Source of the DNA: Arthrobacter sp.
GTDB taxonomy: Bacteria; Actinomycetota; Actinomycetes; Actinomycetales; Micrococcaceae
Assembly: GCA_029257465.1 (NCBI GenBank)
Contig: JARIBG010000034.1
Coordinates: 1-35,953 of the forward strand
Direction: 5' to 3'
DNA length: 35,953 nucleotides
Positions 18,294 through 26,428 of the stretch are shown piece after piece; position 1 is the first letter of the stretch; each line of letters starts with the position of its first letter. Both the position numbers and the translations under genes were made by a program. The notes below the pieces were generated by a model. That model was not told the DNA's origin. It searched no databases and saw only the letters and a list, made by a program, of their open reading frames with translations.

Positions 18294-18332
18294 CCGGAAC
18301 GTGTGTTCCGGTCCCCGGCCTCCGAGCCGGGG
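18294..18332 (-). other. Two adjacent 7-bp stem-loops in rpmJ-rpsM spacer
   Basis: CCGGAAC-GTGT-GTTCCGG (18294-18311) and CCCCGGC-CTCCGA-GCCGGGG (18313-18332) are perfect stems one base apart. On the minus strand they lie 49 to 87 bases before rpsM. The first shares its stem sequence with the rpoA-rplQ hairpin. Neither is followed by a T-run. Confidence 0.55.
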
Positions 18333-18388
18333 GTGTGCGCACCCTCTCGGGCCGCCGTCCTGCCGTTGCGTGTACTTCTACGCGTGGG

Positions 18389-18411
18389 GAGAATCCTTCG
18401 AGAGGATTCTC
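18389..18411 (-). other. 9-bp stem-loop overlapping the rpmJ stop
   Basis: GAGAATCCT pairs perfectly with AGGATTCTC around TCGAG. The distal arm includes the first two bases of the rpmJ stop codon. The following bases on the minus strand are CCCC, not T, so it looks like a 3' protection or processing hairpin more than a terminator. Confidence 0.55.
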
Positions 18412-18523
18412 AGCCCTGGCGCTGCTTGTGGCGCGGGTTGTCGCAGATGACGAGAACGTTGCCCTTGCGGCGAACCACCTGGCACTTCTCGCAGATACGC
18501 TTCACGCTCGGCTGGACCTTCAT
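18410..18523 (-). CDS. rpmJ: 50S ribosomal protein L36 (37 aa)
   Basis: A short gene reading [14 protein letters not shown], then [22 protein letters not shown]. Cys11, Cys14, Cys27 and His32 form the zinc ribbon, so this is the zinc-binding L36 type. It follows infA after 21 bases. Codons and length match the family exactly. Confidence 0.97.
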   Translation of the reverse strand: MKVQPSVKRICEKCQVVRRKGNVLVICDNPRHKQRQG

Positions 18524-18544
18524 GGTTTTCCTTTGCGTTCGTTC

Positions 18545-18766
18545 TTATTTGTAGCGGTAGACAATACGACCCCGGGTGAGGTCGTACGGGCTCAGTTCCA
18601 CCACGACCCGGTCCTCGGGAAGGATCCGGATGTAGTGCTGACGCATCTTTCCCGAGATGTGAGCGAGAACAATGTGTCCGTTGGCGAGCTCAACGCGGAA
18701 CATCGCGTTGGGCAGCGCCTCGTTCACAGTGCCTTCAATCTCAATGACACCGTCTTTCTTGGCCAT
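18545..18766 (-). CDS. infA: Translation initiation factor IF-1 (73 aa)
   Basis: IF-1 binds the A site of the 30S subunit during initiation. [42 protein letters not shown] is the canonical S1/OB fold, and [27 protein letters not shown] closes it. GGAGG lies only two bases before the ATG, shorter than usual, but the start is fixed by conservation. It is the first gene of the infA-rpmJ-rpsM-rpsK-rpoA-rplQ unit. Confidence 0.98.
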   Translation of the reverse strand: MAKKDGVIEIEGTVNEALPNAMFRVELANGHIVLAHISGKMRQHYIRILPEDRVVVELSPYDLTRGRIVYRYK

Positions 18767-18788
18767 ATCCTCCGCTAACGTCTGTGCC

Positions 18789-18855
18789 CGCCACGCATGT
18801 GGCGAGCCGATTCAGGGTTGCGGCTGCCGCTTCCCGTGCGGTGGCAGAGCCACCG
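18789..18855 (-). promoter_or_regulatory. Paired hairpins in the infA leader
   Basis: CGCCAC-GCAT-GTGGCG (18789-18804) and CGGTGGC-AGA-GCCACCG (18839-18855) are perfect stems inside the transcribed leader. The proximal one ends about 22 bases before the infA start, close enough to affect ribosome access. They share the core GCCAC/GTGGC, so alternative pairing between the two is possible. Confidence 0.4.
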
Positions 18856-18913
18856 GGACGGAACCATGTAGAGGCCTCACAAGGGCACGATGGACACAGG
18901 CAACCAACAAGGA

Positions 18914-18943
18914 AGACTACGCTACTGCAAGCCGATAGTTAAA
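18914..18943 (-). promoter_or_regulatory. Candidate promoter for the infA-rplQ unit
   Basis: On the minus strand TTTAAC (complement of 18938-18943) and TAGTCT (18914-18919) are 18 bases apart in the 227-base map-infA spacer, the only part that is relatively A+T rich. The leader would be about 140 bases long. The match to consensus is moderate and by eye. Confidence 0.5.
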
Positions 18944-18993
18944 TCCTGCGGGTCCGCCGAGCATCTATCCAGAACGAGGAGCACTTCCTCCGA

Positions 18994-19821
18994 TCATCCT
19001 CCGGGCAGCACCGGTGTGACCCCGAGAGCTCCGAGGCGTGAGGCTCCCCCATCGACGGCGGACAGGACCCAGATCCCGCCCTCGTGCACCGCGACGCTGT
19101 GCTCCCACTGCGATGCCCGCTTGCCGTCCGTGGTGACTACCGTCCATTCGTCGTCCTGGACTATCGTCTCGAGCCCGCCCTGCACCAGCATGGGTTCGAT
19201 GGCCAGACACAGACCGGCCCTCACCTTGGGGCCGCGGACCGTGCTGCGGTAGTTCAGGACGTCGGGCGCCTGATGCATCTGCGTCCCGATCCCGTGACCC
19301 ACGTAGTCCTCCAGGATCCCGAGTGCGGGCCCGGGGACCGAGGACACGTAGTCGTCGATAGCTGCTCCGATGTCCCCGACGGACCGCGCTGTGGCCAGCG
19401 CCGCGATCCCGTGCCACATCGCATCCTCCGTGACCTGCGACAGCCGGACATCCTCCGGCCGCGGAGTTCCGACGATCACGGTCCGCGCCGAGTCGGAGTG
19501 CCAGCCCCTCACGACCGCCCCGCCGTCGATGGAGAGGATGTCGCCGTCCTGCAGCGTATAGGGCCCGGGTATGCCGTGAACGACCTCGTCGTTGACGGAG
19601 GTGCAGATACTGGCCGGGAATCCGTGGTACCCGAGGAAGTTCGAGGTTGCCCCCTCCTCGCGGAGGACGCCTTCGAACACGTCGTTCAGATGTGCCGTGG
19701 AGACGCCGACTTCCGCTGCGGAGACCGCCTCGTCCAGTGCCCTCGTGAGGACGAGCCCGGCTTCACGCATCACGAGCATCTGCTCGATCGTCTTGTACTC
19801 GATCTTCGGCTGCCGGAACAT
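18994..19821 (-). CDS. map: Type I methionine aminopeptidase (275 aa)
   Basis: Removes the initiator methionine from nascent proteins. The five metal ligands are present: Asp99 (LSIDGGAV), Asp110 (WHSDSART), His176 (GHGIGTQMH), Glu209 (LAIEPML) and Glu240 (WEHSVAV). His83 in VVHGIP is the conserved substrate-contacting residue. There is no N-terminal zinc-finger or SH3-binding extension. It follows adk after nine bases in the secY-adk-map order, and GlmS, with its Cys2 nucleophile, is an obvious client. Confidence 0.97.
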   Translation of the reverse strand: MFRQPKIEYKTIEQMLVMREAGLVLTRALDEAVSAAEVGVSTAHLNDVFEGVLREEGATSNFLGYHGFPASICTSVNDEVVHGIPGPYTLQDGDILSIDGGAVVRGWHSDSARTVIVGTPRPEDVRLSQVTEDAMWHGIAALATARSVGDIGAAIDDYVSSVPGPALGILEDYVGHGIGTQMHQAPDVLNYRSTVRGPKVRAGLCLAIEPMLVQGGLETIVQDDEWTVVTTDGKRASQWEHSVAVHEGGIWVLSAVDGGASRLGALGVTPVLPGG

Positions 19822-19830
19822 TGCGCCGTC

Positions 19831-20403
19831 CTAGCTCTGTACTGTCAGGACGCTCATGACCCGCTCGGTGATCTCGTCGATCGGCCCGATACCATCGACC
19901 CGAGTGACGATTCCCCGCTCGTCGTAGCGCGAGACCACGGCCTCCGTCTGGTCGTGGTAGAGACCCAATCGATGCCGGATGACCCGCTCGGTATCGTCCG
20001 ATCGTCCATCGAGCTCCGCGCGGCCGAGGAGCCGGCGGACGAGCTCCTCGTCGTCCGCGGTCAGCTGCAGGACGACGTCGAGCTCCAGTGCGTTCTCTCG
20101 GAGGATGTCGTCGAGCTCCGTCACCTGGGCAGCGGTCCGAGGGTAGCCGTCCAGCAGGAAACCCTCCTGGACGTCGTCCTGTGCGAGCCGATCGCGCACC
20201 ATGCTGTTGGTGACGCTGTCCGGGACGAAGTCGCCCGCATCCATGAACGTCCTGGCCTCCACTCCCAGGGGCGTCTGCCGCTTCACGTTGTCGCGGAAGA
20301 TGTCGCCCGTCGAGATGGCAGGCACGCCGAGGCGCTCGGAGATGCGAGCGGCCTGGGTGCCCTTGCCCGAACCGGGGGGCCCGATGATCAGCATTCTTGT
20401 CAA
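19831..20403 (-). CDS. adk: Adenylate kinase, short-lid form (190 aa)
   Basis: Converts ATP plus AMP to two ADP. The P-loop GPPGSGKGT is at 8-16, followed by STGDIFRDN and the AMP-site loop EGFLLDGYPRTAAQ. The LID is short, with no zinc-finger cysteines, giving 190 residues compared with ~214 for the long form; this is the usual actinobacterial type. The TTG start overlaps the secY stop by four bases (TTGA), with AAGGG eight bases upstream. An ATG three codons later is the alternative. Confidence 0.96.
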   Translation of the reverse strand: MTRMLIIGPPGSGKGTQAARISERLGVPAISTGDIFRDNVKRQTPLGVEARTFMDAGDFVPDSVTNSMVRDRLAQDDVQEGFLLDGYPRTAAQVTELDDILRENALELDVVLQLTADDEELVRRLLGRAELDGRSDDTERVIRHRLGLYHDQTEAVVSRYDERGIVTRVDGIGPIDEITERVMSVLTVQS

Positions 20404-21710
20404 CGCAACAACCCTTCATAATGACGCTGCTGGAGCTGAGCGTCGATCTGCTTCACGGTTTCGAGGCCCACGCCGACCAGGATGAGAATCGAGGTCCCAC
20501 CGAAGGGGAAGTTCTGGTTCGCACCGATGGAGACCAGCGCGATGAGGGGGATCAGAGCTACCAGGCCCAGGTACACCGCCCCGGGCAGGGTGATCCTGGA
20601 GAGCACGTACTGCAGGTACTCGGCCGTCGGCTTGCCTGCCCGGATACCAGGGATGAATCCGCCGTACTTCTTCATGTTCTCGGACACCTCGTCCGGGTTG
20701 AACGTGATGGCCACGTAGAAGTACGTGAAGAAGACGATCAGCAGGAAGTACAGCGCCATGTACAGGGGATGGTCCCCGCTGGTCAGGTACGTGGTGACCC
20801 AGTTGACCCACGCCGCGGGCGGAGTGCCGTCCTGGGGGGTGTTGAACTGGGACACCAGACTGGGCAGATAGAGCATGGAGGACGCGAAGATGACCGGGAT
20901 GACGCCCGCCATGTTCACCTTGATCGGGATATACGTGCTGCTGCCACCGAGCGTGCGGCGCCCGACCATGCGCTTGGCGTACTGCACCGGGATCCGCCGC
21001 TGGGACTGCTCCACGAAGATGACCAGCGTGACGACCACGATGCCCATGAGGAGCACCAGGGTGAAGACCGTACCGCCCTGGGTCCGCAGGATCTCACCGA
21101 GAGAGGTGGGGAATCCAGCAGCGATCGCCGTGAAGATGAGCAGCGACATGCCGTTGCCCACGCCCTTCTCGGTGATGAGCTCGCCCATCCACATGATGAG
21201 GCCGGTTCCGGCGGTGAGCGTGATGATCAGCAGGACGATGATGATCAGCGAATCATCTGGGATCAGCGGCACCGGGCAGTTCCCGAGGAGTGCGCCGGAG
21301 CGGGCGAGGGATACCAGCGTGGTGGCGTTCAGCAGACCGAGCGCGATGGTGAGGTACCGCGTGTACTGGGTCAGCTTCGACTGGCCCTGAGCGCCCTCCT
21401 GGTGCAACTCCTGGAAGCGGGGAATAACCACCCGTAACAGTTGCGTGATGATGCTCGCCGTGATGTACGGCATGATCCCCAGGGCGAAGATCGAGACCTG
21501 GAGGAGAGCTCCGCCGCTGAAGAGGTTGACGAACTGGTACAGACCGCCATCCGTGTTCCCCAGGGCCAGACACTGCTGGACGTTGCCGTAGTCGACGCCG
21601 GGGGCAGGGATGAAGGCCCCGAGGCGGAAGATGGTGATGATTCCCAGCGTGAACAACAGCTTGCGCCGCAGATCTGGCGTCCGGAATGCCCGGCCAATAG
21701 CGCTCAGCAA
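20400..21710 (-). CDS. secY: Protein translocase subunit SecY (436 aa)
   Basis: The channel subunit of the Sec translocon, with ten transmembrane helices. LSAIGRAFRTPDLRRKLLFTLGIITIFRLGAFIPAPGVD is the classic N-terminus, and the plug region GGALLQVSIFALGIMPYITASII and VGRRTLGGSSTYIPIKVNMAGVIPVIFASS are also typical. I chose the TTG start because AGGAGG lies four bases upstream and the length is then 436. The frame is open 23 codons further to an ATG, but that part is not SecY-like. A strong terminator separates it from rplO, so it should have its own promoter in the ~100 bases upstream, where TACACT is a possible -10. Confidence 0.96.
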   Translation of the reverse strand: MLSAIGRAFRTPDLRRKLLFTLGIITIFRLGAFIPAPGVDYGNVQQCLALGNTDGGLYQFVNLFSGGALLQVSIFALGIMPYITASIITQLLRVVIPRFQELHQEGAQGQSKLTQYTRYLTIALGLLNATTLVSLARSGALLGNCPVPLIPDDSLIIIVLLIITLTAGTGLIMWMGELITEKGVGNGMSLLIFTAIAAGFPTSLGEILRTQGGTVFTLVLLMGIVVVTLVIFVEQSQRRIPVQYAKRMVGRRTLGGSSTYIPIKVNMAGVIPVIFASSMLYLPSLVSQFNTPQDGTPPAAWVNWVTTYLTSGDHPLYMALYFLLIVFFTYFYVAITFNPDEVSENMKKYGGFIPGIRAGKPTAEYLQYVLSRITLPGAVYLGLVALIPLIALVSIGANQNFPFGGTSILILVGVGLETVKQIDAQLQQRHYEGLLR

Positions 21711-21817
21711 GCGTCCTCCTGAAGATTCTTCGGTCCCGTCGCGGACCGCACACAACAATCGAGTGTAACGGGTGGTCACCGATGCCTCTGTACCGGCGCA
21801 CGGTGATGTGGAAGAAA

Positions 21818-21863
21818 AAGGACCCCCGATGAACCGGATGGAACCTGTTCATCGGGGGTCCTT
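21818..21863 (-). terminator. Strong intrinsic terminator between rplO and secY
   Basis: A perfect 17-bp stem (21818-21834 with 21847-21863) with a 12-base loop. On the minus strand it is followed directly by TTTTTC. This is the clearest Rho-independent terminator in the window and marks the end of the spc unit. It stands about 50 bases beyond the rplO stop. Confidence 0.88.
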
Positions 21864-21873
21864 CTCGGAGTGT

Positions 21874-21908
21874 GCCCACCGTCCGCGGTACTGCGGCGGA
21901 CGGTGGGC
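21874..21908 (-). terminator. 13-bp hairpin immediately after rplO
   Basis: GCCCACCGTCCGC pairs perfectly with GCGGACGGTGGGC around a 9-base loop. It starts six bases past the rplO stop and ten bases before the T-tailed terminator. It is not itself followed by T residues. It probably protects the 3' end or works with the second hairpin as a tandem terminator. Confidence 0.6.
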
Positions 21909-21914
21909 CACACC

Positions 21915-22412
21915 CTACAGCGTGGTGACCGACCCGCCTGCTGCCGAGATCTTCTCGGCAGCTGAGGTGGAGCACGCGTTCACCGACACGTTGACCGCGA
22001 CAGAGATGTCTCCGGTCCCCAGCACCTTCACGGGCTGGTTCTTGCGGACGGCCCCTGCAGCGACCAGGGATTCGACCGTCACGTCGCCGCCGGCCGGGTA
22101 CAGCTCCGAGAGCCGGTCCAGATTCACGACCTGGTATTCGACGCGGAACGGGTTCTTGAAACCGCGCAGCTTGGGAAGGCGCATGTGCAGTGGCAACTGG
22201 CCACCGGCAAATCCTGCCTTCACCTGGTAGCGCGCTGCAGTCCCCTTGGTACCTCGTCCTGCCGTCTTGCCCTTCGATCCCTCACCACGGCCGACACGGG
22301 TCTTCGCCGTCTTGGCACCCGGTGCGGGACGCAGGTGATGGACCTTCAAAGCATGCGTGCGCTCCGGGGCGGTCCCGGTGGTGACCGGGGCCTCCATGTT
22401 GTTCTCTGCCAT
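21915..22412 (-). CDS. rplO: 50S ribosomal protein L15 (165 aa)
   Basis: L15 is a late-assembly large subunit protein. [36 protein letters not shown] and [23 protein letters not shown] are diagnostic. About 20 extra residues precede the core. Its ATG overlaps the rpmD stop by one base (TAATG). It is the last gene of the spc transcription unit, as shown by the hairpins that follow. Confidence 0.97.
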   Translation of the reverse strand: MAENNMEAPVTTGTAPERTHALKVHHLRPAPGAKTAKTRVGRGEGSKGKTAGRGTKGTAARYQVKAGFAGGQLPLHMRLPKLRGFKNPFRVEYQVVNLDRLSELYPAGGDVTVESLVAAGAVRKNQPVKVLGTGDISVAVNVSVNACSTSAAEKISAAGGSVTTL

Positions 22413-22630
22413 TAGTGGGTCTCCTCAACCTTCACGAGGTGCGGAACCGTATTGACCATGCCTACGGTGACCGGGTCCGCGTCACGGACCACTGTGTGAC
22501 CGATCCGCTTGAGGCCGAGCGAGCGCACCGTGTCCCGCTGGCTCTGCTTCCCGCCGATGACCGATTTGATCTGGGTGATCGAGAGCTTCGCGGAGCTCAC
22601 GCGCACCCTCTTGGGGGTGATAGCAGTCAT
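22412..22630 (-). CDS. rpmD: 50S ribosomal protein L30 (72 aa)
   Basis: The sequence [63 protein letters not shown] is the whole L30 fold. The start is the ATG of MTAITPKRV, which overlaps the rpsE stop by one base. The frame continues 65 codons upstream inside rpsE, but that is antisense-free overlap of no coding value. Both ends overlap neighbours, so translation is coupled from S5 to L15. Confidence 0.97.
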   Translation of the reverse strand: MTAITPKRVRVSSAKLSITQIKSVIGGKQSQRDTVRSLGLKRIGHTVVRDADPVTVGMVNTVPHLVKVEETH

Positions 22631-23361
22631 TACGCACCTGCCTTCTGGGCTGCGATCGCGCGCAGCATCTGGTGGGATGCGACCTCGTCGAGGGGCAGAC
22701 CGCGGCGGGCCGCGACTGCCTGGGGCTCTTCGAGGCGCTTCAGGGCGTCGACGGTCGCGTGAACGATGTTGATGGCGTTCGCGGAGCCGAGCGACTTGGA
22801 GAGGACGTCGTGGATTCCTACGCACTCCAGTACCGCACGCACCGGACCTCCGGCGATGACGCCGGTTCCCGGGGACGCCGGACGGAGCAGGACCACACCG
22901 GCCGCGGCTTCACCTTGCACCAGGTGCGGAACGGTACCGCCGATGCGCGGGACGCGGAACATCGTCTTCTTGGCTTCCTCGACGCCCTTCTGGATGGCCG
23001 AGGGCACTTCCTTCGCCTTGCCGTACCCGACGCCTACCATGCCGTTGCCGTCGCCGACCACGACGAGTGCGGTGAAGCTGAACCGCCGACCGCCCTTGAC
23101 GACCTTCGACACCCGGTTGATGGCGACGACACGCTCGATGAACTTGTCCTTGTCATCGTTCCGGCCACCGTCACGACCGCCGCGTCCGCCGCGCTCGCTC
23201 CGACCACCGCGTTCGCCGCCTCCGCGGCCTGCGCCGCGGGCATTGTTGCGGTTGGCATCAGCGGAGCCGGTACCGGTTGCAGCTGCGGCCGGAGCTTCCG
23301 CCGCTGGCTGCTCTGTAGCCGTATTCAATGGGGCTTCCTTTGCCTTGTTTTCCTCGGTCAC
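22630..23361 (-). CDS. rpsE: 30S ribosomal protein S5 with RGG-rich N-terminal extension (243 aa)
   Basis: S5 lies on the solvent side of the small subunit and affects decoding accuracy. The core starts near residue 70 ([49 protein letters not shown]) and includes [27 protein letters not shown]. The first ~70 residues are low complexity: an Ala-rich acidic part, then Gly/Arg repeats of RGG type. The GTG start overlaps the rplR stop by four bases. Confidence 0.97.
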   Translation of the reverse strand: MTEENKAKEAPLNTATEQPAAEAPAAAATGTGSADANRNNARGAGRGGGERGGRSERGGRGGRDGGRNDDKDKFIERVVAINRVSKVVKGGRRFSFTALVVVGDGNGMVGVGYGKAKEVPSAIQKGVEEAKKTMFRVPRIGGTVPHLVQGEAAAGVVLLRPASPGTGVIAGGPVRAVLECVGIHDVLSKSLGSANAINIVHATVDALKRLEEPQAVAARRGLPLDEVASHQMLRAIAAQKAGA

Positions 23362-23741
23362 AGTGACAGACCACCCGTCCGTGCACCGTCTGCGATTGCT
23401 GCGACGCGGCCGTGATACTTGTTACCGCCGCGGTCGAAGACGACCGCCTCGATACCGACGGCCTTGGCTCGCTCTGCGACGAGCTCGCCGACGCGCTTGG
23501 CCTTGGCTGTCTTGTCACCGTCGAAGGCCCGGAGGTCCGCTTCGAGGGTGGACGCCGAGGCGACGGTCATACCCTTGGTGTCGTCGACGACCTGGACGAA
23601 GACGTGCCGGGCGGACCGGTTCACGACCATGCGCGGACGGACCGCTGTACCCGAGACACGCTTGCGTACCCGGAGGTGGCGGCGTCCGCGGGATGCGGAC
23701 CTGCTCTTCGAGCTGCGCTTCTTGTTGATGCTCAGACCCAT
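23358..23741 (-). CDS. rplR: 50S ribosomal protein L18 (127 aa)
   Basis: L18 binds 5S rRNA together with L5 in the central protuberance. [34 protein letters not shown] and [24 protein letters not shown] are the conserved blocks. The N-terminus is short and basic. It begins two bases after rplF ends and overlaps rpsE by four bases. Confidence 0.97.
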   Translation of the reverse strand: MGLSINKKRSSKSRSASRGRRHLRVRKRVSGTAVRPRMVVNRSARHVFVQVVDDTKGMTVASASTLEADLRAFDGDKTAKAKRVGELVAERAKAVGIEAVVFDRGGNKYHGRVAAIADGARTGGLSL

Positions 23742-23743
23742 GG

Positions 23744-24280
23744 TTACTTACCAGCCTTTCCGACCTTGCGGCGGATGATCTCGCCTGCGTAGCGGATGCC
23801 CTTGCCCTTGTAGGGATCGGGCCTGCGCAGCTTGCGGATGGTTGCAGCGACCTCGCCGACCCGCTGCTTGTTGATACCCGAGACCGAGAGCTTGGTAGGG
23901 CTGTCGACGGTCAGGGTGATGCCCTCAGGTGCCTTGACGGCAACCGGGTGGCTGTATCCGAGAGCGAACTCGAGGTCACTACCTCGCGCCTGGACACGGT
24001 AACCCGTGCCCACGATCTCGAGGTTCTTCTTGTAGCCCTCGGTCACCCCGACGATCATGTTGGAGATCAGCGTCCGGGTGAGTCCGTGCAGTGAGCGCGA
24101 TTCGCGCTCGTCGTTCGGCCGGGAGACAGTGAGCGTGCCCTCGTCCAGGGAGACCTCGATGGGGTTCGGGACCGTGTGGCTCAGTTCGCCCTTCGAGCCC
24201 TTGACGAAGACCTCGTTGCCGTCGAGTGTGACCTCGACACCAGCGGGAACGGTGATGGGGAGACGTCCAATACGTGACAT
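23744..24280 (-). CDS. rplF: 50S ribosomal protein L6 (178 aa)
   Basis: L6 has two similar domains and sits near the factor-binding region. [19 protein letters not shown] and [16 protein letters not shown] mark the first domain, and [17 protein letters not shown] and [19 protein letters not shown] the second. Length is normal. The 18-base gap to rpsH contains the ribosome binding site (GGGAAAG). Confidence 0.98.
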   Translation of the reverse strand: MSRIGRLPITVPAGVEVTLDGNEVFVKGSKGELSHTVPNPIEVSLDEGTLTVSRPNDERESRSLHGLTRTLISNMIVGVTEGYKKNLEIVGTGYRVQARGSDLEFALGYSHPVAVKAPEGITLTVDSPTKLSVSGINKQRVGEVAATIRKLRRPDPYKGKGIRYAGEIIRRKVGKAGK

Positions 24281-24298
24281 GTTTCTTTCCCTTTCCCG

Positions 24299-24697
24299 CT
24301 ACCAGACGTAGGCGAGGACTTCCCCACCCACGCCCTTCTTGGATGCCTGGCGGTCCGTGAGCAGACCGGAGGACGTGGACAGGATGGCGATCCCGAGGCC
24401 GCCGAGTACGTGGGGCAGATTCGTCGACTTCGCGTAGACGCGCAGTCCCGGCTTGGAGATACGGCGGATACCCGCGATGGAACGCTGGCGGTCCGGACCG
24501 AACTTGAGGTCGAGGGTCAGCTTCTTACCGACCTCGGCCTCCTCCTCCTTCCAGCCGGCGATGTAGCCCTCTGCCTTGAGGATGTCGGCGACGCGGGCCT
24601 TCAGCTTGCTGTACGGCATCGACACGGAATCGTGGTAAGCCGAATTTGCATTGCGCAGACGCGTCAGCATGTCTGCGACAGGATCTGTCATTGTCAT
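24299..24697 (-). CDS. rpsH: 30S ribosomal protein S8 (132 aa)
   Basis: S8 is a primary 16S rRNA binder and in E. coli the translational repressor of the spc operon. [30 protein letters not shown] and the C-terminal [35 protein letters not shown] are diagnostic. It begins MTMTDP, so a second ATG two codons in is an alternative start. It directly follows rplE with no rpsN between them. Confidence 0.98.
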   Translation of the reverse strand: MTMTDPVADMLTRLRNANSAYHDSVSMPYSKLKARVADILKAEGYIAGWKEEEAEVGKKLTLDLKFGPDRQRSIAGIRRISKPGLRVYAKSTNLPHVLGGLGIAILSTSSGLLTDRQASKKGVGGEVLAYVW

Positions 24698-24733
24698 GTG
24701 GGCTCTTGCCCTTCCTCGAAACGGTTTCCTGGT

Positions 24734-24762
24734 TCCGGCCGGCTTTTGGTACCCCGACCGGA
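24734..24762 (-). other. Stem-loop in rplE-rpsH spacer
   Basis: TCCGGCCGG (24734-24742) pairs with CCGACCGGA (24754-24762) at eight of nine positions, with the ninth a possible wobble, around an 11-base loop. It occupies the 87-base gap where rpsN stands in many other bacteria. S8-type repressor sites lie in this part of the E. coli operon, but I cannot show that this hairpin resembles one. Confidence 0.4.
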
Positions 24763-24784
24763 GTGGACCTGTTACGTAGTTAGA

Positions 24785-25369
24785 TTAATCGTCGGATTTG
24801 AACGGGAAGCCGAGCGCCTTCAGAAGCGCGCGGCCCTCGGCGTCGGTCTTGGCAGTTGTCACGACCGTGATGTCCATACCACGGACGCGGTCGATCCTGT
24901 CCTGGTCGATCTCGTGGAACATCGACTGCTCCGTGAGGCCGAAGGTGTAGTTGCCGTTACCGTCGAACTGCTTGCCGTTGAGCCCGCGGAAGTCGCGGAT
25001 ACGGGGCAGCGCCAGGGACACCAGCCGATCGGTGAACTCCCACATGCGATCGCCGCGCAGCGTCGCGTGGGCGCCGATGGGCATTCCCTCGCGAAGCTTG
25101 AACTGGGCGATGGACTTGCGGGCCTTCGTGACCTGCGGCTTCTGGCCGGTGATGGCGGTGAGATCCTTGACGGCACCGTCGATCAGCTTGGAGTCCTTCG
25201 CGGCGTCCCCTACACCCATGTTGACGACGACCTTGACCAGACGTGGCACCTGGTTCACGTTGGAGTAGCCGAACTCCTCCTGGAGCGTGGACTTGATCTC
25301 CGACGCATAGCGTGCCTTCAGGCGTGGAAGAGCTGCTGCTTCTGTGGTACCTGTGGTTTCGACACTCAT
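24785..25369 (-). CDS. rplE: 50S ribosomal protein L5 (194 aa)
   Basis: L5 binds 5S rRNA and contacts P-site t[84 protein letters not shown] and [26 protein letters not shown] cover the whole fold. About a dozen extra residues precede the core. The ATG overlaps the rplX stop by four bases (ATGA). Confidence 0.98.
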   Translation of the reverse strand: MSVETTGTTEAAALPRLKARYASEIKSTLQEEFGYSNVNQVPRLVKVVVNMGVGDAAKDSKLIDGAVKDLTAITGQKPQVTKARKSIAQFKLREGMPIGAHATLRGDRMWEFTDRLVSLALPRIRDFRGLNGKQFDGNGNYTFGLTEQSMFHEIDQDRIDRVRGMDITVVTTAKTDAEGRALLKALGFPFKSDD

Positions 25370-25743
25370 GAGAGATCCTTCCCTGAGGACTTCGCGACGC
25401 GGATGCGGACAACACGCTCGCGGCCGTCGCGCTCGACGGTCTCGGTGCGGTAGCCGACCCGGGTCGGCTTCTTGGTCTCGGGGTCGACGACGGCGACGTT
25501 GCTGATGTGCACGGACGCCTCCACGACCTCGATGCCACCGGTCGTGGTGCCGCGCTGCGACTGCCCCGCCTTGGTGTGCTTCGTGACCCGGTTGATGCCC
25601 TCTACCAGCACCCGATTGGTGTCCGGGAAGACCTTCAGCACCTTGCCCTGCTTGCCGCGGTCTCCCCCGCGCTCCTGCCTGGCTCCGGTGATGACCTGGA
25701 CCAGGTCACCCTTCTTGATCCTGAGCTTTGTCTTCTGTGCCAT
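25366..25743 (-). CDS. rplX: 50S ribosomal protein L24 (125 aa)
   Basis: L24 starts large subunit assembly near the tunnel exit. The KOW motif is in [17 protein letters not shown] and [31 protein letters not shown]. The C-terminal part ([16 protein letters not shown]) is normal with a basic tail. The stretch between residues 19 and 30 ([15 protein letters not shown]) has a slightly longer loop than compact L24. It follows rplN after three bases. Confidence 0.97.
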   Translation of the reverse strand: MAQKTKLRIKKGDLVQVITGARQERGGDRGKQGKVLKVFPDTNRVLVEGINRVTKHTKAGQSQRGTTTGGIEVVEASVHISNVAVVDPETKKPTRVGYRTETVERDGRERVVRIRVAKSSGKDLS

Positions 25744-25746
25744 GGA

Positions 25747-26115
25747 CTACAGCACCTCCGGCGCCAGCGAGATGATCTTCATGAAACGCTTGTCGCGGAG
25801 CTCGCGACCCACAGGGCCGAAGATACGGGTACCGCGGGGGTCGCCGTCGTTCTTCAGGATCACTGCTGCGTTCTCATCGAACTTGATGTAGGAACCGTCC
25901 GCGCGGCGGCGTTCCTTCTTCGTGCGGACGATGACCGCTTTGACGACATCGCCCTTCTTGACGTTGCCGCCGGGGATCGCATCCTTCACGGTGGCGACGA
26001 TGACGTCACCGATGCCTGCGTAGCGGCGTCCGGATCCACCGAGCACACGAATGGTCAAGATTTCCTTGGCCCCTGTGTTGTCGGCGATCTTCAACCGCGA
26101 TTCCTGCTGAATCAC
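25747..26115 (-). CDS. rplN: 50S ribosomal protein L14 (122 aa)
   Basis: L14 forms an intersubunit bridge and binds the silencing factor Rsf[46 protein letters not shown] and [28 protein letters not shown] are canonical. The start is a GTG. It is the first gene of the spc unit here, with a 313-base gap from rpsQ. Confidence 0.98.
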   Translation of the reverse strand: MIQQESRLKIADNTGAKEILTIRVLGGSGRRYAGIGDVIVATVKDAIPGGNVKKGDVVKAVIVRTKKERRRADGSYIKFDENAAVILKNDGDPRGTRIFGPVGRELRDKRFMKIISLAPEVL

Positions 26116-26428
26116 TGATTACTCCTGTCGTCGCGCCGGTTCTCTTCTCGAGCCTTGCGGAACGGATATGGGTGGGCCCCGTAATACTGGTACTCAGCGT
26201 GTGCGCGGCAAGGCATGGACCTTCCGCACGAAAACTCGTGCTGAACAAGATTATCGGGCTTTTGCCTATGTGCCCGGTGTGCTGAACCCCTCAGGGCATG
26301 CGTCAGCCCACCGGACAGACAAGATTCTGATCATATCGCGCCACTGCCCCGGTCACGAAATCGTGTCCGGGGCAGTGGCGCGGGCAGAGGCGGTACCGCT
26401 CCCTGCGGGTCGGTCCGTGGACCGGGGA
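26116..26428 (-). promoter_or_regulatory. Non-coding gap between S10 and spc groups
   Basis: No gene fits in these 313 bases. Reading on the minus strand, a large hairpin (26338-26381) follows rpsQ. A less G+C-rich stretch comes next, with GATAAT and, closer to rplN, TTGCCG followed 19 bases later by TATTAC, either of which could be part of the spc promoter. A small stem GCACGA-AAAC-TCGTGC lies at 26226-26241. The promoter is inferred from the terminator and the spacing; no full consensus pair stands out. Confidence 0.45.
26338..26381 (-). terminator. Large stem-loop downstream of rpsQ
   Basis: A perfect 15-bp outer stem (26338-26352 with 26367-26381) encloses a T·T mismatch, a further 5-bp stem CACGA/TCGTG and a 2-base loop. 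It lies about 47 bases after the rpsQ stop. Only short T-containing sequence (GATATGATC) follows, so it is either a terminator of the G+C-rich actinobacterial kind or a strong attenuator. Confidence 0.68.

Noticed and set aside
19084-20421. A 445-codon plus-strand frame spanning map and adk
   Set aside because: It crosses two clearly real genes on the other strand and matches neither strand's expected protein content.
22631-22825. N-terminally extended L30 (137 aa) in the rpmD frame
   Set aside because: The extra 65 codons overlap the conserved end of rpsE and do not resemble L30; the ATG overlapping the rpsE stop gives the exact family length.
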